NCBI GenBank assembly: GCA_027887005.1
Contig: JAPCJI010000003.1
Span: 62,001-126,000 of the forward strand
Direction: 5' to 3'
Length of the DNA: 64,000 nt
Source of the DNA: Nitrososphaerota archaeon
Lineage (GTDB): Archaea; Thermoproteota; Nitrososphaeria; Nitrososphaerales; Gagatemarchaeaceae
The position numbers were made by a program, and so were the translations under genes. Shown here one piece after another: positions 54,266-62,332 of the stretch (positions are counted from its first letter, which is position 1; every line of letters starts with the position of its first letter). The notes under the pieces were generated by a model. The model did not search any database. It was not told where the DNA came from and saw nothing but the letters and a program-made list of their open reading frames with translations.

Positions 54266-54852
54266 CCAGGGGTCACTTTTCTCTTCTTGAGGAGGTCTAC
54301 TATCACCCCGAGCGTCGATTCCAGGTTGGAGTCGGTCTGCACCTTGTTGACATTCCCCTCCCCCAGCTCCCTGTGGGCTTCGGCGAGGGCGGTGTAGTAG
54401 CGCGTCCTGAAGAAGTCTGTCATGTTCCTCTCCCTTTCACTCTTGCCCAACTGTCTCGCTTCGATGGTCTCGAAACCGGCTTCGAGGATGACATAGAGAT
54501 CTGGCCTCATCAGCGGGCTCCCCATGATCTCCCTGACCATCTTCAGCATCGACGGGTAGGCCGCGCTCTTGCCCAGGTCGTAGCGGATCCTGGCGTAGGC
54601 TAGGTCGGAAAGGAGGTACCCTTCGGAGACGATGTCCTTGGTGTTCCTCATTTTCGAGATCATTGAGCTGTACATCATCGTGGCCCCGAGCAGGCTGTAG
54701 TCGGCGAAGGTGTCTGCCCTGTCAGCGACAGGGACCTCCTCGGGGACCGCGTGCGCCGACTCCTGAAGCCTCAGCCATCCCGTCTTCTCCAAGCCCTTTG
54801 CTAGGCTGGTCTTGCCTGTCCCAGAGAACCCCTCGAGAACGAGGAAAACCAT
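54262..54852 (-). CDS. P-loop nucleotide kinase-like protein
   Basis: With ATG at 54852 the protein has 196 residues. LVLEGFSGTGKTSLAKGLE is the P-loop, VSEGYLLSDLAYARIRYDLGK resembles the DR(Y/F) region of thymidylate kinases, and RPDLYVILEAGFETIEAR with RQLGKSERERN gives a lid. It could phosphorylate a nucleotide or a small metabolite; the substrate is not evident. It is translationally coupled to the phosphatase downstream. Confidence 0.75.
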   Translation of the reverse strand: MVFLVLEGFSGTGKTSLAKGLEKTGWLRLQESAHAVPEEVPVADRADTFADYSLLGATMMYSSMISKMRNTKDIVSEGYLLSDLAYARIRYDLGKSAAYPSMLKMVREIMGSPLMRPDLYVILEAGFETIEARQLGKSERERNMTDFFRTRYYTALAEAHRELGEGNVNKVQTDSNLESTLGVIVDLLKKRKVTPG

Positions 54853-54904
54853 GCGAGTCCACCGCTCTTCCAAGTCGGCATTTAACCTCGCCCTGGCAGT
54901 CGGG

Positions 54905-55522
54905 CTAGGGGAGGGTAACGAACGCCGCGTAGTTGAAGAGCACGAGGTAGGCGAGATACACCAGGTACCCGACGCCGAGGTATGCGACAGTCGGGACTCC
55001 GTAGCTCACCTCTACCATCGCGCCCTGCTTCTGGTTCGCCTCGACCTCTTCCCTCGCCACGTTGACGTCCCTGTTCACCTCGGTCCGGACTCCCCCGGCC
55101 ACGATTGCCTTCGGTATCCACTTCTGCTCCTTGAGGAACCTTTCAATTGCGATGCTTTTCCCTCCCCTTGCATCTCCGGTCAGGAAGGCGTAGCTAATGT
55201 GACAGAGGGCCACGACCGCTGCTGCGAAGAGCGGCAGGAAAGGAGAGAGAGGGTACGGGTCGGCCGCGACGAACACGAGGGCGATGGCATCCGCCTGGCC
55301 CACGGCCCCCAGCAGGGTGAAGACAAGGGCTATAGTCCCCACCAGCCCCAGCTTGAGCAGCTCCTGGCTGGGGGCAGGGCTGGCGGAGATGACCATCGAA
55401 TAGACAATGAACGCTACCCCTGCCAGCGCCGGCGCCCAGACGAGGTCATTGACCGCCCGTTCAGTTATGTCCTGATAGGCTGCGACTGCCAAGGAGACGC
55501 CGATGAGCAGCTGAGCGTACAA
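54905..55522 (-). CDS. A24-family prepilin peptidase-like protein
   Basis: A 205-residue membrane protein. YQDITERAVND after the first helix holds the first catalytic Asp, and GAVGQADAIAL the second (GxxD type). Five to six helices follow, with a charged loop between. The A24 family cleaves the signal peptides of archaeal pilins and archaellins. No pilin gene is in the window. Confidence 0.75.
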   Translation of the reverse strand: MYAQLLIGVSLAVAAYQDITERAVNDLVWAPALAGVAFIVYSMVISASPAPSQELLKLGLVGTIALVFTLLGAVGQADAIALVFVAADPYPLSPFLPLFAAAVVALCHISYAFLTGDARGGKSIAIERFLKEQKWIPKAIVAGGVRTEVNRDVNVAREEVEANQKQGAMVEVSYGVPTVAYLGVGYLVYLAYLVLFNYAAFVTLP

Positions 55523-55572
55523 CCGCCCTGGAATCCAGGGCTCAATATAAGAGCCGAGCGGTCATCCCTTCG

Positions 55573-57237
55573 CTAGCTCTCTTCGACCTTGAGCTTCTGG
55601 CCTTGGAAGATCTGCTCCACCTTCCTGATGTCATCGATGTCCGGGAGGGCCTTGTCAGTGCGGATCCTCTTGATTCGCGGGAACCGGAGGGCGTACCCGC
55701 TGTCGTGCCTGCCGCTCCTTTGGATGCTATCGAAGGCGACCTCGAGGACGATCTCTGGTTTCACCCTTCTCCAGTAGCCCCTGTCCTCGATTGTGATCTC
55801 CTTCAGCCTCTGCGTCATCTGGGCGATCTCCACGTCGGTCAGTCCGCTGTACGCCTTCCCTATTGTCCTTAGGGCGGCGCCGTCCCTCACCGCGAAGGTG
55901 TAGTCAGAGATGACGCCAGCACGCTTCCCATGGCCGTACTCTGCCGACACTACCACCGCGTCGATGGTGTCCAGCTCTTCCTTGAGCTTCACCCAGCCTG
56001 AGCCTCTCTTTCCCATAGTGTACTCGCTGGCCGGGTCCTTCACGACGAGCCCCTCGTAGCCCAGCGCTCTGCTTCGGTTGAAGGCCTTCTGGATTTGGGA
56101 GGCATTCCTAACTCTCTCAGACTCCGCGGGCCTGACCTTCCCCCCCTGGATGAGCTTGTTCATCTCCTCCTTCCTCCGCGACAGCGGGAGGCCCACCATC
56201 TCCCGGCCGTCCTTCTGGAGCAGGTCGAAGGCGAAGTATACCACCGGCGCATTCTTCGCGGCCTCCTCGAAGTCTTCCATTCTCCTGAGCCGCCGCTGCA
56301 GGAGCTGGAAGGGGAGGGGCTTCTCGTCGGCGAAGGGAACGATTTCACCGTCGAGGATGAAATCCCCCTCCCCGGCCGCGAGTGTTTGCGTCACCTCCGG
56401 GAAGCTGGAGCTGACGTCCTCGAGCCTCCGGGAGTAGAGCCTTACCTCCTTGCCTAGCTTGTGGGCTTGCGCCCTGACTCCGTCATACTTGTACTCGGCG
56501 TAGACTTCTTTGCCGAAGTGCTCCGCGATTTCCGTAGCCGTTGCCATGGGCTCGGCGAGCATGAAGTTGACGGGCCTGAATTGGGTGATTCTCAGCCTGC
56601 TCAGCTTCCCCTCGGCCGCAGCTTTGGCGAGGAGGCCGATGTCTCCCACCACCATGTGGGCCCTGGCCACCTCCGCCTTGGAGACCGAGTATGCACTTGC
56701 GATTGCTTCTTCCAGGAGTCCGGAAACGAGCCCGGTTCGCATCTCGCCCGTCAGGACCTTCACAATGTACTTCCCCTCCAGTGGGCCCGCCCTAAGTATC
56801 AGAGACTTCACTACCCCTTTCCTGTTGGCGGTGGAGCCCTTCCCCTTGGACGACCGGAGGCGCAGAAAAGCGGCTTCGATGTCCGCAAGGGTCAGAGGTT
56901 CCTGGAAGAGCGTCTGCTCCTGCTTCTCCTCCAGAAGCTCAGCTGCCACCTCCCCCAGGTCCCCGTGCCTGAGGTAGACCTCAGAGACCCTTTCCCGGCT
57001 TGCCCCCGTCGCTTCCTTGAGGACGTCGAGTAGAGCAGAGTAGCCCACCTGGGCCTCGTCCTTGCTCCCTCTCTCCGACGAACTCCCGACTGCCAGCCGG
57101 GCTGCGATCTGTGCTTCGTCAGGCTGAAGCGACCTGAGGTACTCTGAAAGGATCTTCACCTTCTCGGTCTTGCTCCTCGTCCCCCTGGACTTCTCCAGGG
57201 TATCGGCCAGCGTGATGAAAGCTGGGCTACGTTTCAT
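55573..57237 (-). CDS. lig: ATP-dependent DNA ligase
   Basis: With ATG at 57237 the protein has 554 residues. A helical DNA-binding domain (SPAFITLADTLEKS onward) leads to the adenylation domain, where EYKYDGVRAQAHK carries the nucleotidyl Lys. SRRLEDVSSSFPEV, FILDGEIVPF, EGLVVKDP and WVKLKEELDTIDAVVV are the other motifs; the OB-fold domain ends with RFPRIKRIRTDK. It seals nicks in replication and repair. Its ATGA overlaps the stop of the acetyltransferase gene. The longer open frame up to 57537 lies antisense-like within that gene's frame and is not coding. Confidence 0.97.
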   Translation of the reverse strand: MKRSPAFITLADTLEKSRGTRSKTEKVKILSEYLRSLQPDEAQIAARLAVGSSSERGSKDEAQVGYSALLDVLKEATGASRERVSEVYLRHGDLGEVAAELLEEKQEQTLFQEPLTLADIEAAFLRLRSSKGKGSTANRKGVVKSLILRAGPLEGKYIVKVLTGEMRTGLVSGLLEEAIASAYSVSKAEVARAHMVVGDIGLLAKAAAEGKLSRLRITQFRPVNFMLAEPMATATEIAEHFGKEVYAEYKYDGVRAQAHKLGKEVRLYSRRLEDVSSSFPEVTQTLAAGEGDFILDGEIVPFADEKPLPFQLLQRRLRRMEDFEEAAKNAPVVYFAFDLLQKDGREMVGLPLSRRKEEMNKLIQGGKVRPAESERVRNASQIQKAFNRSRALGYEGLVVKDPASEYTMGKRGSGWVKLKEELDTIDAVVVSAEYGHGKRAGVISDYTFAVRDGAALRTIGKAYSGLTDVEIAQMTQRLKEITIEDRGYWRRVKPEIVLEVAFDSIQRSGRHDSGYALRFPRIKRIRTDKALPDIDDIRKVEQIFQGQKLKVEES

Positions 57238-57746
57238 TTCCCGAGTTGTATGGCCATGACCAGGGCCCCCTCTCCGTCCCTGTAGTAGGCTTCGAGGCGG
57301 TTCGTGACCTTGTACCCGAGCTTGTCGTAGAGCGATATCGCCAGCTGGTTTGAGACTCTGACCTCGAGATAGGACTCTGTCGCAGTCTTCTTTTCCATCT
57401 CCTCCTGGGCTGCGACCATCAGCCTGCTCCCTATCCCCTTCCCCCTGTGCTCCTCGGTGACCGCAACCGACACCACGTGACCCTTCCTCGCAAGACCGAG
57501 CCTCCTCAGATGGGAGAAGCCGTATTCCACCCTGCACATGATGTATCCCACCAGCTCGCCCCCCAACTCAGCCACCAGGAAAGTCTCCGGGAATTCGCCA
57601 AGTATCTCGTAGTAAAAATAGTCCGAATAGTGCTCAGGCAGTGTCTTCATGTTGATGTCGATAATTGCGGGGACGTCGTCTCTGTCGCACCTGCGTATCT
57701 CGTAGTCGCCCACCTTGGCCAAGACTGACTTCTGCAAGCCTGTCAT
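57234..57746 (-). CDS. rimI: RimI/Ard1-type N-terminal acetyltransferase
   Basis: A 170-residue GNAT protein. YEIRRCDRDDVPAIIDINMKTLPEHYSDYFYYEIL is the substrate part, VVSVAVTEEHRGKGIGSRLM carries the acetyl-CoA loop (RGKGIG), and NQLAISLYDKLGYKV the last motif. Archaeal homologues acetylate protein N-termini. The stop overlaps the start of the DNA ligase gene. Confidence 0.9.
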   Translation of the reverse strand: MTGLQKSVLAKVGDYEIRRCDRDDVPAIIDINMKTLPEHYSDYFYYEILGEFPETFLVAELGGELVGYIMCRVEYGFSHLRRLGLARKGHVVSVAVTEEHRGKGIGSRLMVAAQEEMEKKTATESYLEVRVSNQLAISLYDKLGYKVTNRLEAYYRDGEGALVMAIQLGK

Positions 57747-57825
57747 TTCCTCTGCTATGTCCAGTGGTTAAGTTTTGCTGGGGGTGAAGAGACCTTATTA
57801 TCGCAGGCGGGCAGGCGGACCCAGG

Positions 57826-58944
57826 TTGGACCCGCAACCGACAGAGGTCGACTCCGAAGTCCGCTCAAAGTTCTCCGTCAAGGACAGCTTCCAGCTTGCG
57901 GAAGGAGAAGTGGAGTACAAGGTCGAATACCGCCCGGACTCCAGGGTCCGCTTCGAGGAGCTGCACCGTTCGCTCCTCATCAAGGGATTCACTCCCCTCC
58001 TGGTCGGCACCCGAGAGGAGGCAGCCCTGATAGTGAGGAAGAAGCAGGCTGTCGGTCCGTCGAGGTCGAGGGTGCCCGTCATCCTCGGGCTCCTGACCCT
58101 TGTTTCAGTCCTTGTGTTCGCCATATTCCAGAGGGAGAGCTACCAGCAGTTCGCGTCCGGGTTCCAGGGGAACGTGGTCGTATTCACCTACGGGGGCGCG
58201 GTAATCGCGGTGCTCGCCGCCCACGAACTGGGTCACAGGTACTTTTCGAAGAGGTCGGGGACCGCCCCTCCGACCCCCTACTTCATCCCCGGGATCCCCG
58301 ACGTCACCTCCTTCCTCCCCGCCCTGGGTTCGTTGTCGCGGCAGAAGGAGCCGACTGTGAACAGGGATCGGCTCTTCGACATAATGGCCGTGGGGCCTCT
58401 TCTGGGCTTCCTGGTGGCGGTCATCCTGTATGCAGCCGGGGGCTTCTTTTCCGCCCCGTCGTCCTCGCCGCTGAGCGGATGCCAGTACGTCGGGAACGTT
58501 GAATTCTGCACCATCAACAGCAGCATTCTCCAGACAGCCTTGGACCGGCTCCTGGGTCCCCTCGTTCCTGGCGTGGCGTCCGGGTTTGTGAGGTTCTCTC
58601 CCCTCCAGGACGGCGCTTCGGTGGGGTTCCTCCTGACATTCTTCGGGCTCCTCCCCATGGCCTCCTTCGACGGGGGACACCTCTTCAGCTTGGGCTGGGG
58701 GGTGAGAGGGATGAGAGTGGCGACCTACCTGAGCGTGTTCCTGCTTATCGTCCTGGACACTCCCAACTATTGGGCCCTGGCCATCATCGTCCTGCTCGTG
58801 GCCGGCCGTCCTGCGGAACCCCAGCTGCTCGACGAGGTCTCACGCATTTCAGCCAGCCGGAGATGGATCTACCTGGGGATGCTCGTCCTGGCTTTCCTAT
58901 GCGTCCCCATGCCTCAGAACCTGGCCTTCCTTCCCCTAGGCTGA
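57826..58944 (+). CDS. site-2 protease-like M50 zinc metalloprotease
   Basis: With TTG at 57826 the protein has 372 residues; CCTTATTAT about 29 bases upstream supports this start over the earlier TTG at 57775. A soluble N-terminal domain of about 90 residues leads to about seven helices. AAHELGHRYFSKRSG is the HExxH site, and LPMASFDGGHLF near the end provides the third zinc ligand (DGG). Such enzymes cut transmembrane proteins, often to release a regulator. Its 3' end overlaps the convergent LarA-like gene by 9 bases. Confidence 0.9.
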   Translation: MDPQPTEVDSEVRSKFSVKDSFQLAEGEVEYKVEYRPDSRVRFEELHRSLLIKGFTPLLVGTREEAALIVRKKQAVGPSRSRVPVILGLLTLVSVLVFAIFQRESYQQFASGFQGNVVVFTYGGAVIAVLAAHELGHRYFSKRSGTAPPTPYFIPGIPDVTSFLPALGSLSRQKEPTVNRDRLFDIMAVGPLLGFLVAVILYAAGGFFSAPSSSPLSGCQYVGNVEFCTINSSILQTALDRLLGPLVPGVASGFVRFSPLQDGASVGFLLTFFGLLPMASFDGGHLFSLGWGVRGMRVATYLSVFLLIVLDTPNYWALAIIVLLVAGRPAEPQLLDEVSRISASRRWIYLGMLVLAFLCVPMPQNLAFLPLG

Positions 58945-60033
58945 CGAGACCCAGCATTCGGCCGCCCGGGTAACCACGTTCATCTTGCCTGTCCGCCCAA
59001 GCTTGTTGAGTATCCGCCCCACCGCCTCCCCCGAGCCCCGCGCGGTTGTGAGCCCGAGCTTCGACCTGGCGTAGACCTCCGGGAGGCCTGAGAGGAGGAG
59101 GACCTCGTATTCCTCCTTGAGCTTGTTGAGATAGAAGACCTCCTCCATGCCATCGACGTACTTCTCCTTCCGCCTGCCCGTGTCCACGGTCATCCGCCCA
59201 GTCGCCAGCATTTCGAGTGCCGTCGAACCCAGGCCTTCGGAACATTCGGCCACCAGGAGGACGGCGCCCGACCTCTTGACCCCGGCCAGCGCGTTCCAGA
59301 CGCACCTGAGCGATGACGACAGAGTGTCGTCGTAGCCCCTCCCCCCTGCGCCGACGACCAGGGCACGGGCCTGGGGAAGGCTCGAGACCATGAAACCGTT
59401 CTTGATCGCGTCGAAGGGGGCGTCCTCCATGACCGCCTTCACCCGACCGCCCCTGGGGATGACATTGAGGTAGCTTGCCTCCGTGATTCCCCCGGCGATC
59501 TCCTCCATCTTCTCGCGGGAGTCGGTCTTGTGGAAGGGTGAGGGCTCCATCACCTTCGATGACGCAGCCTCGGCCATGGAGTGGGCGACCCAGTTCAGGC
59601 AGGCTTCGACTTTGGCGTCGACGATGCCGAAAAGCGGGTCGGGTCTGGCCGTGCCCAGGAAGGCCTTTCGTCCAGGTTGGGTCAATGGCTGCGCCAGTAC
59701 CAACCCACCCTCAGCAGACGACAGCGGAGGAGGGAGGGTCGCAATTCTTCCCCTGATTTCAGCGATGGAAGACTCGATCTTTTTCGGGGCGGCAGCGAAG
59801 AGCTTCAGGGCATCGGGGGGTGCCATAGAGGGGACAATCTGCTTGAGCAGTTCAAGGGTGCTCGGGGTCGAGTCGCAGACGAAGAGGGACGAGGCTTCCT
59901 TGACAACCTCGGCAAGCCGTTCGATTTCTGCGGTGCTGGTTTCGGGCGCGGGCTCGACGACCGTGCCCAGGTTCTCGGCCTGCACAGTGATGAGCGTTTC
60001 GACCTGCCCATATGGAATCCAGAGTTCTGGCAA
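58936..60033 (-). CDS. LarA-like (DUF2088) protein
   Basis: A 365-residue protein with a LarA-type start: LWIPYGQVETLITVQAENLGTVVEP. The middle has ALVVGAGGRGYDDTLSSSLRC and VLLVAECSEGLG, which fit the two alpha/beta domains of lactate racemase. The conserved His pairs that hold the nickel pincer cofactor in LarA cannot be recognised at their usual place, so racemase activity is not implied. Start is TTG at 60033. Confidence 0.65.
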   Translation of the reverse strand: MPELWIPYGQVETLITVQAENLGTVVEPAPETSTAEIERLAEVVKEASSLFVCDSTPSTLELLKQIVPSMAPPDALKLFAAAPKKIESSIAEIRGRIATLPPPLSSAEGGLVLAQPLTQPGRKAFLGTARPDPLFGIVDAKVEACLNWVAHSMAEAASSKVMEPSPFHKTDSREKMEEIAGGITEASYLNVIPRGGRVKAVMEDAPFDAIKNGFMVSSLPQARALVVGAGGRGYDDTLSSSLRCVWNALAGVKRSGAVLLVAECSEGLGSTALEMLATGRMTVDTGRRKEKYVDGMEEVFYLNKLKEEYEVLLLSGLPEVYARSKLGLTTARGSGEAVGRILNKLGRTGKMNVVTRAAECWVSSA

Positions 60034-60056
60034 ACATCATGTCGGGTGCGTGGTTG

Positions 60057-60065
60057 TTTTATAAG
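60057..60065. promoter_or_regulatory. bidirectional TATA element for pyrE and the LarA-like gene
   Basis: TTATAA (60059-60064), palindromic, within TTTTATAAG. Its centre is about 27 bases before the pyrE ATG (60088) and about 28 before the TTG of the LarA-like gene (60033), so one box could serve both leaderless genes. Confidence 0.55.
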
Positions 60066-60087
60066 CTCGAATGGGGGGAAAGGACTG

Positions 60088-60702
60088 ATGACCTGGAGGA
60101 AGCGCCAAAAACTCGTTCGCGACCTCGCCGAGGGGCTCGCAAAGGCTGGAGCCCTGCAGTTCGGCACCTTCACACTTCCCGATGGGATGGAGAGCTCGTA
60201 TTTCATCAACCTGAGGGGGCTTCCCAGCTACCCGGGGGTATACGGCCTGGTGATAGGGGCAATGGGAGACCTCCTGTCGACAAAGGCACCTAAGGCGAAC
60301 GCCATCTTCGCAGCTTCGGGAACGGGACTGACGATAGCCTCGCCTTTGGCCGTTTCACTGAAGAAACCGATGGCCTACACCAGGATGTGGGGCCAGGGGA
60401 GCGGGAAGGCGGTGGAGGGAGAGGTGAGGCCCGGGTGGGACCTCGTGGTGGTGGACGACCTTGCGACGTCTGGCAAATCGATCCTGACTTCGGCGAAGGC
60501 GGTCGAAGTGGCGGGAGGGGAGGTCAAGCATGCGGCGGTCGTCATCGACAGGCTCGAGGGAGCGAGGGAAAGGCTCAGCAAGGAGGGAATCACTTTGCAC
60601 TGCGTCACCGACGTCATGGAACTAGCGGACACCCTGGCTTCTATGGAACTGATCAGCCAGAGAGACCTGAAAGCCATCACAAAATCCGTGGGCGGCCGCT
60701 AA
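60088..60702 (+). CDS. pyrE: orotate phosphoribosyltransferase-like protein
   Basis: With ATG at 60088 the protein has 204 residues. GALQFGTFTLPDGMESSYFINLRGLPSYP is the OPRTase N-terminus, TGLTIASPLAVSLKKPMAYTR the middle, and DLVVVDDLATSGKSIL the PRPP-binding loop with two acidic residues. It makes OMP in pyrimidine synthesis; a purine or other pyrimidine PRTase is less likely. The 3' end overlaps tbp by 4 bases (convergent). Confidence 0.85.
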   Translation: MTWRKRQKLVRDLAEGLAKAGALQFGTFTLPDGMESSYFINLRGLPSYPGVYGLVIGAMGDLLSTKAPKANAIFAASGTGLTIASPLAVSLKKPMAYTRMWGQGSGKAVEGEVRPGWDLVVVDDLATSGKSILTSAKAVEVAGGEVKHAAVVIDRLEGARERLSKEGITLHCVTDVMELADTLASMELISQRDLKAITKSVGGR

Positions 60703-61256
60703 TAGGCCATTAGGTTCTTTTCTTCGAGAGTTACGTGTAGGTTGTTAACGGCCCTGTAGACTTCGCTTTCCTTCTTCGCACCTGTGCAGACGAGCTTCCC
60801 CGAAGCGAACAGCAGTATCACAGTCTTCGGGTCGGCCATGCGGTGGATAAGACCCGGGAACTGCTCAGGCTCGTACATCGACTTGGGCAGGGTCCTCGCC
60901 GCCTCCTCGAGGTGGACCTTGCCCCCCAGGCTTGCCGACGCGACTATGTTCTGGATTTGCACTTCGGCCTCGTTCTTGATTGGGATCTTCCCCTTCTTGA
61001 GCTGCCGGACCACTTCTGCTACTGCTTTCCTTGCCATCTCTTCGGACTTGGCGCCCGTGCAGACCATCTTTCCCGAGCTGAAGATCAGGGTGGCGGTCTT
61101 CGGGTTCCTCAGGCGGAAGACCAGGCCGGGGAACTGGTCGGGGTGGTATTCGACGGTGACGAAGTTCTTTGTGATGAGGTTGAGGTCGACCGTCTGGTTG
61201 ATCGATGCGGAAGCTACTACGTTCTCGATGCTGACTATCGCCTTGGTTTGGGGCAT
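60699..61256 (-). CDS. tbp: TATA-box binding protein
   Basis: With ATG at 61256 the protein has 185 residues: two pseudo-repeats, the first with QFPGLVFRLRNPKTATLIFSSGKMVCTGAKS and the second with QFPGLIHRMADPKTVILLFASGKLVCTGAKK. This is the saddle fold that binds TATA boxes with TFB. Two TATA boxes precede the ATG, the nearer 27 bases away. TTG at 61262 is also in frame but adds only two residues. Confidence 0.98.
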   Translation of the reverse strand: MPQTKAIVSIENVVASASINQTVDLNLITKNFVTVEYHPDQFPGLVFRLRNPKTATLIFSSGKMVCTGAKSEEMARKAVAEVVRQLKKGKIPIKNEAEVQIQNIVASASLGGKVHLEEAARTLPKSMYEPEQFPGLIHRMADPKTVILLFASGKLVCTGAKKESEVYRAVNNLHVTLEEKNLMAY

Positions 61257-61549
61257 TTGCAAAGGCGGAATTCATTCGGTATATAAAGGGTATATAAAAC
61301 GTGTGAGGGGGAACTGTTACCTTCGCGGGGTTTACGCCTAAGTTCGTCTCCCTGTTTACTTTCGGGGGATGGCAACCATCTCGTCTCGGTGGGGAAGTAT
61401 TCCTTGAATAGACGCTTGCTCAAGTCGGAATAGCCTTCAGAATCATTCCAGTAGTATCCGCAGACGTAACAGGCCTTTAGAGTAAATCGACCGTCCTTCT
61501 TTTCATAAAGGAATCCCTTACCACATTCGGGACAGACTTCTCGGTTCAT
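61235..61549 (-). CDS. small zinc-ribbon protein running into the tbp promoter
   Basis: A 104-codon frame. CPECGKGFLYEKKDG and CYVCGYYW form a four-Cys zinc ribbon in the first 35 residues. The C-terminal half (from about residue 58) is low in conserved-looking features and reads across the tbp TATA boxes and start codon, so it may be a tail acquired at a junction. The ATG overlaps the stop of the upstream gene (ATGA), showing translational coupling. No function known. Confidence 0.55.
   Translation of the reverse strand: MNREVCPECGKGFLYEKKDGRFTLKACYVCGYYWNDSEGYSDLSKRLFKEYFPTETRWLPSPESKQGDELRRKPREGNSSPSHVLYTLYIPNEFRLCKCPKPRR
61278..61298 (-). promoter_or_regulatory. two tandem TATA boxes of tbp
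   Basis: On the plus strand GGTATATAAA occurs at 61278-61287 and again at 61289-61298, 11 bases apart, about one helical turn. On the minus strand both read TTTATATACC. The nearer one is positioned for a leaderless start at 61256. The pair might allow TBP to control its own gene (inference). Confidence 0.7.
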
Positions 61550-62079
61550 CTCGGTATCTTCCCTGCCAAATCTTCGAGACCACGAACCCTCTTTTCAAGG
61601 GTATCAAGCAATTTGGTGGTTCTCTCCAAACTGGAAGCCAGATGACTCATCTGAGCATCACGGAAGGGTTGGAGTTTGAAGGTTTTTGGGACGCGCCCTT
61701 CTTTCATCAGGATTCGAATTAGACGATACAGTTCCTTCTCGACAAGAAGCTTGTCAGTTGAGGGCGTGTCCGCATCTGAATATTTGTCCAATAGAGCGTT
61801 AAGCTCCTTGAATCGCTCGTCAACAAGCTTCACTTCATATCTGCTATACGAAGAATCCCACTCATAAGAGACCACTTCCGATTTCCTTAGCTTGTAGAAG
61901 TTCTTGTATGACCCATTTTCCCCCTTGGAAAAGGCAAAGTTCACGTCCTCATTGTTGGCATCCTTGTCCGTCACATCAGGAATTACGTCTCTGTTATAGT
62001 AAGCCACCGAGAAATCTTGGACGAGACTGTGCCTTTGGCCTTCGTTGAAGTAGTCGTCCTTACTTGCGTCCTTGCTCAA
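61546..62079 (-). CDS. coiled-coil protein of accessory operon
   Basis: With TTG at 62079 the protein has 177 residues; the frame extends to TTG 62118. No domain is recognised. The N-terminal half is polar, the middle (VKLVDERFKELNALLDKYSD, KLLVEKELYRLIRILMKEG) and C-terminus (MSHLASSLERTTKLLDTLEKRVRGLEDLA) are helical, the last probably coiled coil. It overlaps the RHH gene upstream and the zinc-ribbon gene downstream, so the three are translated as a coupled set. Confidence 0.6.
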   Translation of the reverse strand: MSKDASKDDYFNEGQRHSLVQDFSVAYYNRDVIPDVTDKDANNEDVNFAFSKGENGSYKNFYKLRKSEVVSYEWDSSYSRYEVKLVDERFKELNALLDKYSDADTPSTDKLLVEKELYRLIRILMKEGRVPKTFKLQPFRDAQMSHLASSLERTTKLLDTLEKRVRGLEDLAGKIPR

Positions 62080-62242
62080 TCTCCCGATACTCCTTCTTGA
62101 GCTTCTTTTGTTCCGCAAGCCATTCTTTCAGGGCTTCATTCAACACGTCTTGGAGTTTCTTACCATCCTTGATGGCCTGAATCTTGGCCTCCTTCCAGAT
62201 GTCCTCGTCCACTTTCACCGACGTTACCGTTGGATTGCCCAT
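62060..62242 (-). CDS. ribbon-helix-helix DNA-binding protein
   Basis: A 60-residue protein. TSVKVDEDIWKEAKIQAIKDGKKLQDVLNEALKEWLAEQKK fits the ribbon-helix-helix fold: one strand and two helices, with a Lys/Glu-rich tail. Such proteins are repressors, plasmid regulators or antitoxins. ATG 62242 (or GTG 62245) lies about 26 bases downstream of a TATA-like GTTAAATA on the minus strand. The palindrome at 62252-62267 sits between that box and the start, a typical autoregulatory place. Confidence 0.75.
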   Translation of the reverse strand: MGNPTVTSVKVDEDIWKEAKIQAIKDGKKLQDVLNEALKEWLAEQKKLKKEYREIEQGRK

Positions 62243-62251
62243 CACGGAAGC

Positions 62252-62328
62252 ATACTACGGGTAGTATTTAACATAGACGGTAGTATTCCTCTACCGTAGT
62301 ATTAATATAGTGTATGCTACAATACTAC
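62252..62328. promoter_or_regulatory. cluster of five ATACTAC/GTAGTAT heptamers in a divergent promoter
   Basis: ATACTAC occurs at 62252-62258 and 62322-62328; its complement GTAGTAT at 62261-62267, 62280-62286 and 62296-62302. The first two form a perfect 16-bp palindrome with a GG centre. A second inverted repeat, ACGGTAG (62277-62283) with CTACCGT (62291-62297), overlaps the middle copies. The copies flank the TATA boxes of both divergent genes, so they are likely operators for the RHH protein (inference). Confidence 0.7.
62301..62309 (+). promoter_or_regulatory. TATA box for the 31-codon ORF and SWIM gene
   Basis: ATTAATATA is centred about 28 bases before the ATG at 62333 and overlaps one of the heptamer copies. 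Confidence 0.55.
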
Positions 62329-62332
62329 TGCC

